DNA of 64,000 nt from Asanoa ferruginea (GTDB lineage: Bacteria > Actinomycetota > Actinomycetes > Mycobacteriales > Micromonosporaceae), in contig NZ_QUMQ01000001.1 in NCBI RefSeq assembly GCF_003387075.1, forward strand, positions 4,402,001 to 4,466,000, written 5' to 3'. The notes under the pieces are model-generated. The model saw nothing but the letters and a program-made list of their open reading frames with translations, ran no database searches and had not been told where the DNA came from. Positions 7,251-15,365 of the stretch are shown here, piece after piece. Each line of letters starts with the position of its first letter. The stretch's first letter is position 1. The position numbers and the translations under genes are program-made.

Positions 7251-8285
7251 ATGCGCGTAAGAAGTAGGTTCCTGGCCGTGGGCCTGGCCGTCACGCTGGC
7301 GGCGGCATCGCTGACAGTGGCCACGCCGGCCAGCGCTGCCGTCAGTCGGGCCGAGCTCGCCCTTCGTTGGGCGCCGATCCACTACCAGGATGTCGACGCC
7401 ACCGGGAGTCACGCGCTCGGTGGCAAGGCCGACCACATCACTGCGGTTGACTTCGATGGCAACCTCAACGGGCGCGACAACTGGGATCATGCCGGTGCGT
7501 CGGTCGCCGCGCACGCCTACTACTCCGTTGTCGAGACCAGCACTCACTGGTATCTGACCTACCTCTTCTTCCACCCGCGGGACTGGGTCGACCACCCGTT
7601 CTTCGAGACCGAGCACGAGAACGACGCCGAGGGTGTGTTGCTTGCCGTCGAGCGCGACGGGTCCACCTACGGCGCGCTGCGCGGGGCGGTGACGGTCGCG
7701 CACAGTGACTTCTTTTCCTACGCGCCGGCCGGTAGCACCTGGACCAGTGGCCGCGAAAGCATCGACGGGACCTTGCGGCTGGCCACGTCGCCGCATGACG
7801 GGTTCAGTCACCCGGTGACCGCCCAGGAAGCCAAAGGGCACGGGCTGAAAGCCCATCCACAGTACGACATCAACGGTGACGGCCTCGTCTACTATCCGTC
7901 CACAGTGGCCGAGTCGCCGAGCAACGGTGACGACCGCGACGTGCAATACAAGCTGGTCGACATCTTCGCCGCCGGTGGCCTGTGGGCGCAGCGGGCCAAC
8001 GCCAGTCTCTTCGCCAGCCTGGGTACGTTCGCCGGCGACACCACCGGTGGGTGCGGCTCCGGGACGTTCGGCTGCTCGGCCAACTCGGCCAATGCGCCGT
8101 GGGGCTGGGACGACGGCAACGACCTGCCCGGCCGCGGCGAGATTGCCAGCGACCCGGCCAAGCTGTCGGCCGAATACTTCACGATCCCCGGTGGCGTGTC
8201 GCGCGCCTACACCTACAACCCCTACAGCGGTGCGGCCGCGGCGCTGAAGGAAGCCGCCCGCACGGCACCGCCCACGGTCGACTGA
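7251..8285 (+). CDS. Secreted protein of unknown function
   Basis: A 344-residue protein with a clear Sec signal peptide (hydrophobic residues 8-28, cleavage after TPASA). The mature part begins LRWAPIHYQDVDA and contains a hydrated, His/Asp/Trp-rich core: HAYYSVVETSTHWYLTYLFF, HPRDW, and TEHENDAEGVLLAVERDG, followed by a C-terminal half rich in G, N and D. The EHENDAEGV stretch recalls the acidic His-Asp metal-binding loops of NPP1- and Vps62-like secreted proteins, but I cannot assign it to a family. The start is ATG 7251 after GGGAGACG. Cysteines in TGGCGSGTFGCSA may form a disulphide. Confidence 0.75.
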   Translation: MRVRSRFLAVGLAVTLAAASLTVATPASAAVSRAELALRWAPIHYQDVDATGSHALGGKADHITAVDFDGNLNGRDNWDHAGASVAAHAYYSVVETSTHWYLTYLFFHPRDWVDHPFFETEHENDAEGVLLAVERDGSTYGALRGAVTVAHSDFFSYAPAGSTWTSGRESIDGTLRLATSPHDGFSHPVTAQEAKGHGLKAHPQYDINGDGLVYYPSTVAESPSNGDDRDVQYKLVDIFAAGGLWAQRANASLFASLGTFAGDTTGGCGSGTFGCSANSANAPWGWDDGNDLPGRGEIASDPAKLSAEYFTIPGGVSRAYTYNPYSGAAAALKEAARTAPPTVD

Positions 8286-8299
8286 CGGTTAGCCGCAGT

Positions 8300-8337
8300 A
8301 GCCATGGTCGGCCACCGTAAGATGGTCGACCATGGCT
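8300..8337. promoter_or_regulatory. Inverted repeat covering the start codon of the PPOX gene
   Basis: AGCCATGGTCG (8300-8310) and CGACCATGGCT (8327-8337) are perfect inverted repeats with a 16-bp spacer. The spacer and right arm also contain a 12-bp palindrome ATGGTCGACCAT (8322-8333). The ATG of the next gene is at 8332, so a protein or an RNA hairpin here would block its start. Confidence 0.5.
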
Positions 8338-8823
8338 ACCTGGCAGGAGTTCGTCGACGAAGCGCCGCAGATCGCCGAGATCTTTCAACGGAGGCACGCC
8401 GCCACCGGCAAGTTGTGCATGCTCGGCACCATCCGGGCCGATGGTTCGCCACGGATCAGCCCGATCGAGCCGCGGGTTTTCGAGGGCCGGCTGACCCTCG
8501 TCGGGATGCCCAACACCACGAAGTTCCGCGACCTCGGCCGTGACCCGCGGTTCTGCCTGCACACGGCCACTGTGGACCCGCAGGTCGGCGATGGTGACGT
8601 GAAGCTGTTCGGTTCCGTCTACCACGATCCCGACCGGGCGATGCACCAGCGGTTCGCCGACGACGTCTTCGCCGAGATCGGCCTCGACCTGCGCGGCCAG
8701 GAGTTCGACCCGTTCTACGTGGCCGAGTTGCACAGCGCGTCGGCGGTCACCTACAACGACGCCCAGCTCGTCGTCACCATCTGGAAGCCGGGCCAGGGCG
8801 AGCGCGCGGTCGCCAAGTCCTGA
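8332..8823 (+). CDS. Pyridoxamine 5'-phosphate oxidase-fold protein
   Basis: A 163-residue split-barrel flavin or F420 binding protein. Residues 28-50 (LCMLGTIRADGSPRISPIEP) form the strand-turn-strand that opens the PNPOx-like domain, followed by TLVGMPNTTKFRDLGRDPRFCLHTA, the usual phosphate-binding K-x-x-D-L stretch. These proteins reduce or bind small heterocycles using FMN, F420 or haem; the exact cofactor is not visible. The gene is 46 bp after the secreted protein gene, and its start lies within an inverted repeat. Confidence 0.85.
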   Translation: MATWQEFVDEAPQIAEIFQRRHAATGKLCMLGTIRADGSPRISPIEPRVFEGRLTLVGMPNTTKFRDLGRDPRFCLHTATVDPQVGDGDVKLFGSVYHDPDRAMHQRFADDVFAEIGLDLRGQEFDPFYVAELHSASAVTYNDAQLVVTIWKPGQGERAVAKS

Positions 8824-8838
8824 AGCGCAGCCCGCCCG

Positions 8839-9918
8839 TCACGCCGCGTTCCACACCGGAGGCGCGTAACCGGCCGGCTTGTCGCCGATGCCCAGCCCGG
8901 GGCTGACGATCCACGACTGGTATTCAGGCGTGAACATCCCATACGGCAGGCCGAGCGCCGGCTTGCTGGCCTCGTCGAGCCGGGCGCGCAACTCCGCCGG
9001 AATCTCGAAGTCGAGCGCGGCGAGGTTGCTGTCGAGCTGCGCGGGCCGGCTGGCGCCGACGATCACCGAGCCGACCGCCGGTTGGGTGGCCGCCCAGTTG
9101 ATCGCGACCTGGGCCATGCTGCGGCCGAGTTCGCCGGCCACCTGGTCGAGTTCCTTGACCACCCGCCACTCGCGCTCGCCGACGGGGCGCTGCCCGTCGA
9201 GGGCCAGCCGACCGTCGCCGGCCACCCCGTCGCCGCTCGGGCGGTATTTGCCGGTGAGCAGGCCGCCGCCGATCGGGCTCCACGCGGTCAGGCCCAGGCC
9301 GAGGGACTGTGCCATCGACACGTACTCGGCCTCGATGTCGCGGGCCACCAGCGAGTAGGGGAGTTGCACCGTGATCATCGGGGTGAGCGCGTGCGCTTCG
9401 GCGAAGGTCTGGGCGCGGGCGGCGTACCAGGCGGGCACGTCGGAAAGCCCCGCGTAGCGGATCTTGCCGGCGCGCACGAGGTCGTCGAAGGTCCGCACGA
9501 CCTCCTCGACGGGAGTGATCCGGTCCCACGTGTGCAGCAGGTAGAGGTCGAGATAGTCGGTGCCGAGCCGGCGCAGCGACGCCTCGACGGCACGGATCAT
9601 GTGCTTGCGCCCGTTGCCGCCGGCGTTCGGGTCCGCCGGATCGACCGTGTTGGTGAACTTACTGGTCAACACCAGGCGATCGCGTACGCCGCCCGCGGCC
9701 ATCAGCTTTCCGAGGATGATCTCGCTCTGCCCGGCGGTGTAGAAGTCGGCGGTATCGATCAGGTTGCCGCCCGCCTCCACGTAGCGCCGAAAGATCGGCT
9801 CGGCCTCCGCCTCGGTCTTGCCGTATGCAGCGTGGAAGCCGTCAACGCCGAAGTTCATCGTGCCGAGCGCCAGCCGGCTCACCCGCAGCCCGGAGCGCCC
9901 CAACAGGTAGTAGTTCAT
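8839..9918 (-). CDS. Aldo/keto reductase
   Basis: A 359-residue NAD(P)H-dependent oxidoreductase with the (beta/alpha)8 aldo/keto reductase fold. It starts MNYYLLGRSGLRVSRLALGTMNFG, has the catalytic Asp-Tyr region NLIDTADFYTAGQSE, the Lys in LVLTSKF, and the His in DYLDLYLLHTWD. The late VIVGASRPAQLDSNL is the cofactor phosphate site. The substrate is unknown. It lies downstream of a TetR gene on the same strand and an inverted repeat identical in design to the one at the TetR start lies just upstream of this gene, so it is probably the regulator's target. ATG 9918 was preferred over the upstream alternative at 9954 because the conserved N-terminus starts there. Confidence 0.9.
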   Translation of the reverse strand: MNYYLLGRSGLRVSRLALGTMNFGVDGFHAAYGKTEAEAEPIFRRYVEAGGNLIDTADFYTAGQSEIILGKLMAAGGVRDRLVLTSKFTNTVDPADPNAGGNGRKHMIRAVEASLRRLGTDYLDLYLLHTWDRITPVEEVVRTFDDLVRAGKIRYAGLSDVPAWYAARAQTFAEAHALTPMITVQLPYSLVARDIEAEYVSMAQSLGLGLTAWSPIGGGLLTGKYRPSGDGVAGDGRLALDGQRPVGEREWRVVKELDQVAGELGRSMAQVAINWAATQPAVGSVIVGASRPAQLDSNLAALDFEIPAELRARLDEASKPALGLPYGMFTPEYQSWIVSPGLGIGDKPAGYAPPVWNAA

Positions 9919-9943
9919 GGCGCCAACCGTGCTTCGAGAAAAA

Positions 9944-9959
9944 TGGACCCGCAAGTCCA
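9944..9959. promoter_or_regulatory. TetR operator candidate upstream of the aldo/keto reductase
   Basis: TGGAC-CCGCAA-GTCCA is a perfect 5-6-5 inverted repeat, in the 45-bp gap between the TetR stop and the reductase start. It matches in arms and spacing the site at 10561-10576. Confidence 0.65.
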
Positions 9960-9963
9960 GAAA

Positions 9964-10560
9964 TCACCGGCGCAGGCTGGCGATCCCGATGTCGAGCGCG
10001 GCTTCGAGGTGCCCGATGTTGCCGGTGGCGAGCATCACCATCACCCCACCCTGAATGCCGGCGAGCAGAGCGGCGGCCGACCGGTCGGCGTCGAGGGCCG
10101 GGTCGATCTCGCCGATGCCCTGCATGTGCCGGATCCCGGCGGCGATCTCGCCCTGCCACTGTGCGATCAGCTCGGAGACCACCGCCTGCGCGCCGGGGGA
10201 GTTGCGGCCGAGTTGGGCGGTGAGGCCGCTGAGTGGGCAGTCGCAGCCCTGGGCCAGATAGCGGGCGACGACCCGGTCACGCCAGGCCTGCCAGGCGGGC
10301 CAGGAGGTGAGAGCGCCAAGTTGCGGCTGCTGGTCGCTCAGGACGCGGTCGGCCTCCTGCTGGGCGACCGCCAGCAGCAACTGGTCTTTGCCCTCGGGGA
10401 AGTAGTGGAAGAGCTGGCTCTTGCTGGTCCCGGTGCGGGCACGCACGTCGTCGAGAGTGGTGGCGGCAATGCCCCGCTCGCGGATCTCGGCCGCAGCGCC
10501 CTCGACGATCCGCTGCCGGGTCGCGGCACCCTTGCGGGTCAAGGTCCGCTCCGCACCCAT
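9964..10560 (-). CDS. TetR/AcrR family transcriptional regulator (LmrA/YxaF-like)
   Basis: A 198-residue repressor. The N-terminal helix-turn-helix is RIVEGAAAEIRERGIAATTLDDV then TGTSKSQLFHYFPEGKDQLL (residues about 18-62). The C-terminal ligand domain contains the CDCPLSGL motif typical of the LmrA/YxaF group. ATG 10560 follows GGTGAG; a GTG three codons upstream lies inside the operator. It precedes an aldo/keto reductase on the same strand and both have TGGAC-N6-GTCCA sites upstream, suggesting autoregulation and control of the reductase by a small ligand. Confidence 0.9.
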   Translation of the reverse strand: MGAERTLTRKGAATRQRIVEGAAAEIRERGIAATTLDDVRARTGTSKSQLFHYFPEGKDQLLLAVAQQEADRVLSDQQPQLGALTSWPAWQAWRDRVVARYLAQGCDCPLSGLTAQLGRNSPGAQAVVSELIAQWQGEIAAGIRHMQGIGEIDPALDADRSAAALLAGIQGGVMVMLATGNIGHLEAALDIGIASLRR

Positions 10561-10576
10561 TGGACTCACCGGTCCA
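10561..10576. promoter_or_regulatory. TetR operator candidate abutting the tetR start codon
   Basis: TGGAC-TCACCG-GTCCA lies immediately upstream of the TetR ATG. Both arms are identical to those of the site at 9944-9959, so the same dimer should bind both. Confidence 0.65.
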
Positions 10577-10693
10577 CTCTATCTCGGGCCCTGCCGGGGA
10601 GCGGCTCGCAGCGTGGCGTTCGCTGGGTCGTTGCTCACCATGATGTGTCATCGGGCTGGCGACCCACCCGATGATGCCAGGCGTCGATGAGAG

Positions 10694-11347
10694 ATGTGGA
10701 TCATGCGCTGGTGGACCCATGAGTCATCTCGACAGCTTGTCTCCGCACTGCCTGTCGCACTCTCCTTGCTGGTTCCCGGCGATCCGCTGGTGCGGGTGGT
10801 CGCCGGCTGGGACATCTACGCCGCCTGCTACATCGTGCTCACCTGGCTCGCCTACCGCAGGCGCGAACCGTCGGCCTTGCGGGCGCTGGCACTCGCGTCG
10901 AGGCGCCGGCGACTGGCCGACCGGCTGCTGGCCATCAGCCCGGAGCAGATCTCCCAGGGAGCGGCAGGTGTCGCGCTGATCGCCACGGTGATCGCGATGC
11001 CGCAGGCGCGGCGGCTGGGCACCTCGCCCTCCCTGGTGCTCGGGATCTGCATCTTCGCGGTGGTCAGCTGCTGGCTGATCCTGCAGATCGGCTTCGCCAT
11101 CACCTATCTGGGCCTGTGGGCGGAGGAAGGCGGGCTGACCTTCCCGGGCGACCACGAGCCGGGAGTGGTCGATTTCCTCTATTTCGCGGGCGGGGTCGGC
11201 ACCACCTTCGGTGCGACGGACGTCGTCGTCACCCAGCAGCGGGTGCGGCGCCGGGTGCTCGTGCACAGCGTGTTGGCCTTCTGCTTCAACACCCTCGTTC
11301 TCGCTGTCGCCGTCACGATCCTGACCACCTACATCCCCACGTCGTGA
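10694..11347 (+). CDS. DUF1345 family membrane protein
   Basis: A 217-residue integral membrane protein with about five transmembrane segments. The pattern LVPGDPLVRVVAGWDIYAACYIVLTW, ISQGAAGVALIATVIAMPQA and GLTFPGDHEPGVVDFLYFAGGVGTTFGATDV near the middle, then VLVHSVLAFCFNTLVLAVAV, is characteristic of DUF1345. The role is unknown. An in-frame ATG at 10703 is an equally possible start. It is convergent with the DUF4331 gene, 10 bp away. Confidence 0.85.
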   Translation: MWIMRWWTHESSRQLVSALPVALSLLVPGDPLVRVVAGWDIYAACYIVLTWLAYRRREPSALRALALASRRRRLADRLLAISPEQISQGAAGVALIATVIAMPQARRLGTSPSLVLGICIFAVVSCWLILQIGFAITYLGLWAEEGGLTFPGDHEPGVVDFLYFAGGVGTTFGATDVVVTQQRVRRRVLVHSVLAFCFNTLVLAVAVTILTTYIPTS

Positions 11348-11357
11348 CGGCATTCGG

Positions 11358-12335
11358 CTACGGATTCGGTGGGCCGAGGTAAGGGAACTGGGGCAGCATG
11401 TCGTCGTGTGGGCGCAGGCCCGTCGGGCCGATGCGGCCGTTGGTCAGCCACGCGAAGCGCATGCTGAAGACGTCGTCCGTCAGCTTGCGGCCGTTGGGGT
11501 AGGCGGCGGGCCTGGTGCGGTCGTAGCGCAGGATGTCGGGCAGGTCCTGCATCGCCGCCGTTTTGGCGTCTTCCGGCGAATAGCCGCCGTCTTCCAGCAC
11601 CTTCGACCACGGGCCCAGGTAGTTGGCCACGTCGTCGGACGGCTGGCGGGCGTTGTAGAGGTTCTTCTGCCCGTCGGGGTTGATGAACGGGTTGATCGTC
11701 GGGTTGCCGCCACGGTCCATCTGTTCCAGCTTGCCGTTGTTGCGGCGGCTGATCGTCGCCCAGATGCCGATGGTCGGGTCCGGCCCGAGCATCTCGCTCG
11801 GCACCTCGAGCGCGATGCAGTCGACGTTGTTGCCCGCGAAGTCGTCGTGGCCCGTCCAGGTGAGGTCGTGCAGGGCGCCCTCGACGTCGGCGAAGAACGG
11901 GTCGCTGCGCAGGCCCAGGAACAGGCGGATCTGGTCGGCCTCGACCGGCTTGACCGCGCCGTCGAAGGTGACCGGGACCGAATCGGCCAGCACCGAACCC
12001 GCGGGCTCGGGCTGGCGGGCGTCGGCGCCGGTGGCATACCAGGCCGTGCCGGTCTGCTGGCCGTTCTCGTAGTCGGAGAAGACGAACGTGAACGCCACGT
12101 CGCCCTGGGTGTCGCCGTCACTGTCCACATTGATGCGATAGACGGCGCCGGGGTAGAACTCCGGGCCCTGGTGTTGCTCGGGGATCGGCGGCGGTGCGCC
12201 GGTCGGGTTGGCGTCCATGATGAGCACGGTCTTGTCGGGGTTGCTGGACGACGTGAACGCGTAGACGTCGGTCAGGTCCAGGCGCCGGTCGTCGCCGGGG
12301 AACTTGAGGTTGTCAGCGCTGAAGTGGTTCGACAT
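11358..12335 (-). CDS. DUF4331 domain-containing protein
   Basis: A 325-residue protein starting MSNHFSADNLKFPGDDRRLDLTDVYAFTSSSNPDKTVLIMDANPT, the hallmark opening of DUF4331. No signal peptide is visible, unlike many members. Further conserved pieces are YRINVDSDGDTQGDVAFTF and the DFAGNNVDCIALEVPSEML stretch. The biochemical role of the family is unknown. The gene is divergent from the CPT-family gene with a 91-bp shared gap. Confidence 0.85.
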   Translation of the reverse strand: MSNHFSADNLKFPGDDRRLDLTDVYAFTSSSNPDKTVLIMDANPTGAPPPIPEQHQGPEFYPGAVYRINVDSDGDTQGDVAFTFVFSDYENGQQTGTAWYATGADARQPEPAGSVLADSVPVTFDGAVKPVEADQIRLFLGLRSDPFFADVEGALHDLTWTGHDDFAGNNVDCIALEVPSEMLGPDPTIGIWATISRRNNGKLEQMDRGGNPTINPFINPDGQKNLYNARQPSDDVANYLGPWSKVLEDGGYSPEDAKTAAMQDLPDILRYDRTRPAAYPNGRKLTDDVFSMRFAWLTNGRIGPTGLRPHDDMLPQFPYLGPPNP

Positions 12336-12426
12336 TCTCAGCCGATTCCCGTCGCCGGGGAAACTAACCGCGAACCCGGGCTGTGGCGGGCGGGGCCGCT
12401 GTTAACGGGCGTACTACCGTGACCTG

Positions 12427-12957
12427 GTGCAGGCGAAGGTGATTGTGCTCAACGGCGGTTCCAGTTCCGGCAAGTCGGGCATCGCGCGGTGTCTTCAGGC
12501 CGTCTTGCCGGAGAGCTGGCTGGCGGTGGGGACCGACACGTTCGTCGAGATGTTGCCCGCGACCAAGGGTCTGATCGAGTTTCCGCCCGACGGGACGGTG
12601 GTGATCGCGCCAGAGTTCCGCGCGTTGGAAGCCGCCTGGCGCGACGGCGTAGCCGCGATGGCGCGGCAAGGCGCCCGGGTCATCGTCGACGAGGTCTTTC
12701 TCGGTGGGGCAGACTCGCAGAACGAGTGGCGGCGGGCGTTGGGCGACCTGCCCGTCCTCTGGGTCGGCGTCAGGTGCGACGGCGCGGTCGCGGCCGGTCG
12801 GGAGACCGCCCGCGGCGATCGGGTCGCCGGCATGGCCCTGGATCAGGCCGAGATCGTCCATCGGGGGGTCGGCTACGACCTCGAGGTCGACACGACCCAC
12901 ACCGAGGCGATGGAGTGCGCCCGGGCCATCGCGGCCCGGGCGCAACAAACTAGCTGA
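12427..12957 (+). CDS. Chloramphenicol phosphotransferase (CPT)-family kinase
   Basis: A 176-residue P-loop kinase. The Walker A motif is [13 protein letters not shown] (residues 8-20), followed by [11 protein letters not shown] and the DEVFL Walker-B-like stretch at about residue 94. The later [21 protein letters not shown] matches the lid of the CPT family. The Streptomyces prototype phosphorylates the 3-hydroxyl of chloramphenicol, but many family members lie outside biosynthetic clusters and have unknown substrates; resistance should not be assumed. The start is GTG 12427. Its last eight bases overlap the end of the convergent peroxidase gene. Confidence 0.85.
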   Translation: MQAKVIVLNGGSSSGKSGIARCLQAVLPESWLAVGTDTFVEMLPATKGLIEFPPDGTVVIAPEFRALEAAWRDGVAAMARQGARVIVDEVFLGGADSQNEWRRALGDLPVLWVGVRCDGAVAAGRETARGDRVAGMALDQAEIVHRGVGYDLEVDTTHTEAMECARAIAARAQQTS

Positions 12958-15175
12958 CCGCGCAGCGTTTGCCGTTGAGGCTGATGTTGGGTGGGATCCC
13001 GTTGGCCACATTGTCGAAGCTGGCGTTGAAGCCCACCCCCGACAGGGTCGCACCCGGTGCGAGCGTCGCGTTCCAACTCGCGTTCCGCACCGTCGCGGAC
13101 GGGCCGCTCTGGCTGAACGTGCCGTTCCAACCCTGGGTGACGTTCTGGCCGTTGGCGAACTGCCACTGCACCGTCCACCCGTTCACCGGCGCGCTCGTCA
13201 GGTTGGTGATGCCGAGATCGACCTGGAAGTTGCCGGTCCAGGTGGTCGCGACGGAGTAGGTGACCCGGCACGTCGCCGCGGGCAGGTCGTCGTCGGGCAC
13301 CAGGAAGACGTTCGGGTTGATGTCGGCGGCCGGTGTGTCGGTGTTGCGGGCGATGACCTGGGCCAGCGTGGTGTGGTAGTCGATGCCGTATTGACCCCGG
13401 ATCCAGGACAGCCCCATGTCGTTGCCGTAGAAGAACCGGTCGCCGTCGCGGAGGGCCTGGAACTGGCGGGTCCAGATGGCCCGTTGCAGCTCGCCGAACT
13501 CGCTGCCGGCCACGTGTGGCTCGGCGATCATGCCGACAAACGCATCGACATTGTCAACATTGCCATAGATAGCGCGGAGCCGGGCGGCGGCCGTCGAGCG
13601 GCGGACGCCGGACGTCGAGCCGTCGGCCTCGCCGACCACGGTCGGGTCGCCGTTGATGTCGGCGGTGCTCAGGAAGTCGAGGCTGTTGGGGTTGTCCACG
13701 CCGGTGCCGGACGGGAACGTGTCGGTGGACTCGCCGGTGATGGCCCGGAACGACGTCTTGCGCGACAACCCGTACGCCTGGCGCATCTGGTTGTAGCTCG
13801 GCATCCCGTGGTCACGCGCGCGTTCGATGTCGATCGCGCCCAGGTCGACCACGCCGCGGAAGCAGGCCGGCAGCGTCGGACCGTCCAGGCAGGTCGGATT
13901 GCCCGGCACCGGAATCTGGAAGAGCACGCTGCGTAGCTGGTTGTCGATCATCTCGTCGTTGCGGTATTGCGATTCCGACAGGCTGGTCATCAGTGGCCCG
14001 AGGCCGAGCGCCGGGAGCAGGCCCGGGTTGAAGAAGCCCACGTTGAGCGGGATGGTGATGGCGACGTCGGCCCCGTCGACCTCGACCTCGAGCCCCTGCG
14101 CGCGGAACGCGTCGAGCTGCGCCGCGGAGTAGCGCGCCGCCTGCGTCTCGGCCGTGAACTCGCCGTGGATCTGGCTGTGTGCCCGGTATCCGACGGTCGC
14201 GAACTCGTTGGACAGCGTCGTGTCGGTCGACGACTTATAACCGGTGTACGCGGGCAGGTTGACGCCCATCACCGGAAGGAACTCGTTGTAGGTGATGTAT
14301 TGCTGCTCGGCGACCACGATCCGCCGGGCGATCTGGAACCGGTCCTCGGCGCTCAGCGACGTGGGCAGCGACCGCGCGATCCGGTTGTGCTCGCGGGCGA
14401 AGAGCGTGTGGGTCGCGGTCAGCGCGACGTTCTCGTTGGCCCGCACGTCACCCGCGGTCACGGCGGCGGCGGAGTTGCCGGTCAGCCGGCCGTCGACGTC
14501 CATCGCCGGCGCGGTGGCCGCGTTGCCGCGGGCGTCGCGACGCGGCAGATAGTTGCCCGGCATCATCAGCGTTGCCGCGTTGTTGGCCAGGTTGTTGTCG
14601 ACCGGCCCGTCGCGCAGCCATTCGAGCCGCTGTGTGGTGCCGCCGTAGACGGCCCAGGCGTCGATGTAGGAGCTGACCGTGTTGACCGCCTGGCGCGGGT
14701 TGCTGACGCCGGTGCCGGTGGCCGCCCGGTCGCGGGTGAACGGGATCCCGCCGGCGGTGTCGACAAAGGATTCGAGCGGGTCGCCGGCGTTGAAGGGGAT
14801 CGGCGCCGACTCGGTGCCGCCGGCGGCGAGGCCGAAGGTGTGGTCGAGGAACTGGCCCCACGTCCAACCCCATTGGGTCACCCGGTGCTCGGAGAAGACG
14901 TTCTGATGTGCGTCGTTGAAGACGCGGTTGCTGACATACCGGCTGTTCGGGCCGGCCACCGGCTGCCCGCGCCCGTCGGCGTAGCGGGCCGCGGCCACCC
15001 GCGAATAGCTGCCGCCCACCTGCCCTTGCGCCGGCCGGGAAATGTTGTTGCCGCTCCCGTCGAGGCTCTCCACCTCGAAACCCACCGCGGCGTGGGCGTC
15101 CGGCATCACCACCAATACGGCCGCGGTCGCGACCACCAGGGCAAGGAACGACTTCGGTACGCGGGCTGTGGGCAT
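12950..15175 (-). CDS. Secreted haem peroxidase (animal-type) with C-terminal CBM2
   Basis: A 741-residue exported protein with a signal peptide (cleavage near DAHA-A, residue 29-30). Residues about 40-600 are an animal-type (peroxidasin/cyclooxygenase superfamily) haem peroxidase: distal His112 in WGQFLDH, the REHNRIA motif at 261-267, and proximal His333 in YRAHS. The distal site reads DHT rather than the common DHD, so the covalent haem ester from that Asp may be absent. The last 100 residues ([21 protein letters not shown] to the terminal GKRCAVS) are a type 2 carbohydrate-binding module with paired cysteines, expected to bind cellulose. This would place an oxidative enzyme on plant fibre. 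Confidence 0.88.
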   Translation of the reverse strand: MPTARVPKSFLALVVATAAVLVVMPDAHAAVGFEVESLDGSGNNISRPAQGQVGGSYSRVAAARYADGRGQPVAGPNSRYVSNRVFNDAHQNVFSEHRVTQWGWTWGQFLDHTFGLAAGGTESAPIPFNAGDPLESFVDTAGGIPFTRDRAATGTGVSNPRQAVNTVSSYIDAWAVYGGTTQRLEWLRDGPVDNNLANNAATLMMPGNYLPRRDARGNAATAPAMDVDGRLTGNSAAAVTAGDVRANENVALTATHTLFAREHNRIARSLPTSLSAEDRFQIARRIVVAEQQYITYNEFLPVMGVNLPAYTGYKSSTDTTLSNEFATVGYRAHSQIHGEFTAETQAARYSAAQLDAFRAQGLEVEVDGADVAITIPLNVGFFNPGLLPALGLGPLMTSLSESQYRNDEMIDNQLRSVLFQIPVPGNPTCLDGPTLPACFRGVVDLGAIDIERARDHGMPSYNQMRQAYGLSRKTSFRAITGESTDTFPSGTGVDNPNSLDFLSTADINGDPTVVGEADGSTSGVRRSTAAARLRAIYGNVDNVDAFVGMIAEPHVAGSEFGELQRAIWTRQFQALRDGDRFFYGNDMGLSWIRGQYGIDYHTTLAQVIARNTDTPAADINPNVFLVPDDDLPAATCRVTYSVATTWTGNFQVDLGITNLTSAPVNGWTVQWQFANGQNVTQGWNGTFSQSGPSATVRNASWNATLAPGATLSGVGFNASFDNVANGIPPNISLNGKRCAVS

Positions 15176-15266
15176 GGTTCCTCCATGCGCGCTCGAAAAG
15201 AGACAGCAGAGATCGGATGATTGACCCTGTCACCGAGGGCCATCAGCGGCAGTGTGAGCCTTATAA

Positions 15267-15278
15267 TGACGTACGTCA
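15267..15278. promoter_or_regulatory. TGACGTACGTCA palindrome in a divergent promoter region
   Basis: A perfect 12-bp palindrome lies between the divergent peroxidase (start 15175) and EEP-fold (start 15366) genes. A TATAAT at 15262-15267 touches its left edge on the plus strand, which suggests an operator next to a -10 box, but no good -35 is seen at the right distance. Confidence 0.45.
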
Positions 15279-15365
15279 ATAGGTAAGATTGGATGTTTGA
15301 ACGCGCAACCATCCGGCGGCCCCGCAGCAACGAATGGAGGTCAGGCGACAACCGCGGAGGCGGCC

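Noticed and set aside
5513-7324. A 603-residue Pro/Arg/His-rich minus-strand frame across the repeat array
   Set aside because: The repeat period changes frame from unit to unit, the frame runs into the FUSC gene, and no start or ribosome binding site supports it.
6396-8285. A 629-residue plus-strand frame reading into the secreted protein
   Set aside because: Only the part from 7251 has a signal peptide and normal composition; the upstream part is translated repeat DNA.
12427-12957. Chloramphenicol resistance gene
   Set aside because: The CPT family is wide and most members are not resistance enzymes; no antibiotic cluster is nearby, so only the family name is given.
15221-15267. Full sigma-70 promoter TTGACC ... 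TATAAT
   Set aside because: The two boxes are 35 bp apart, far more than the 16-18 bp needed, so only the -10-like box next to the palindrome is noted.
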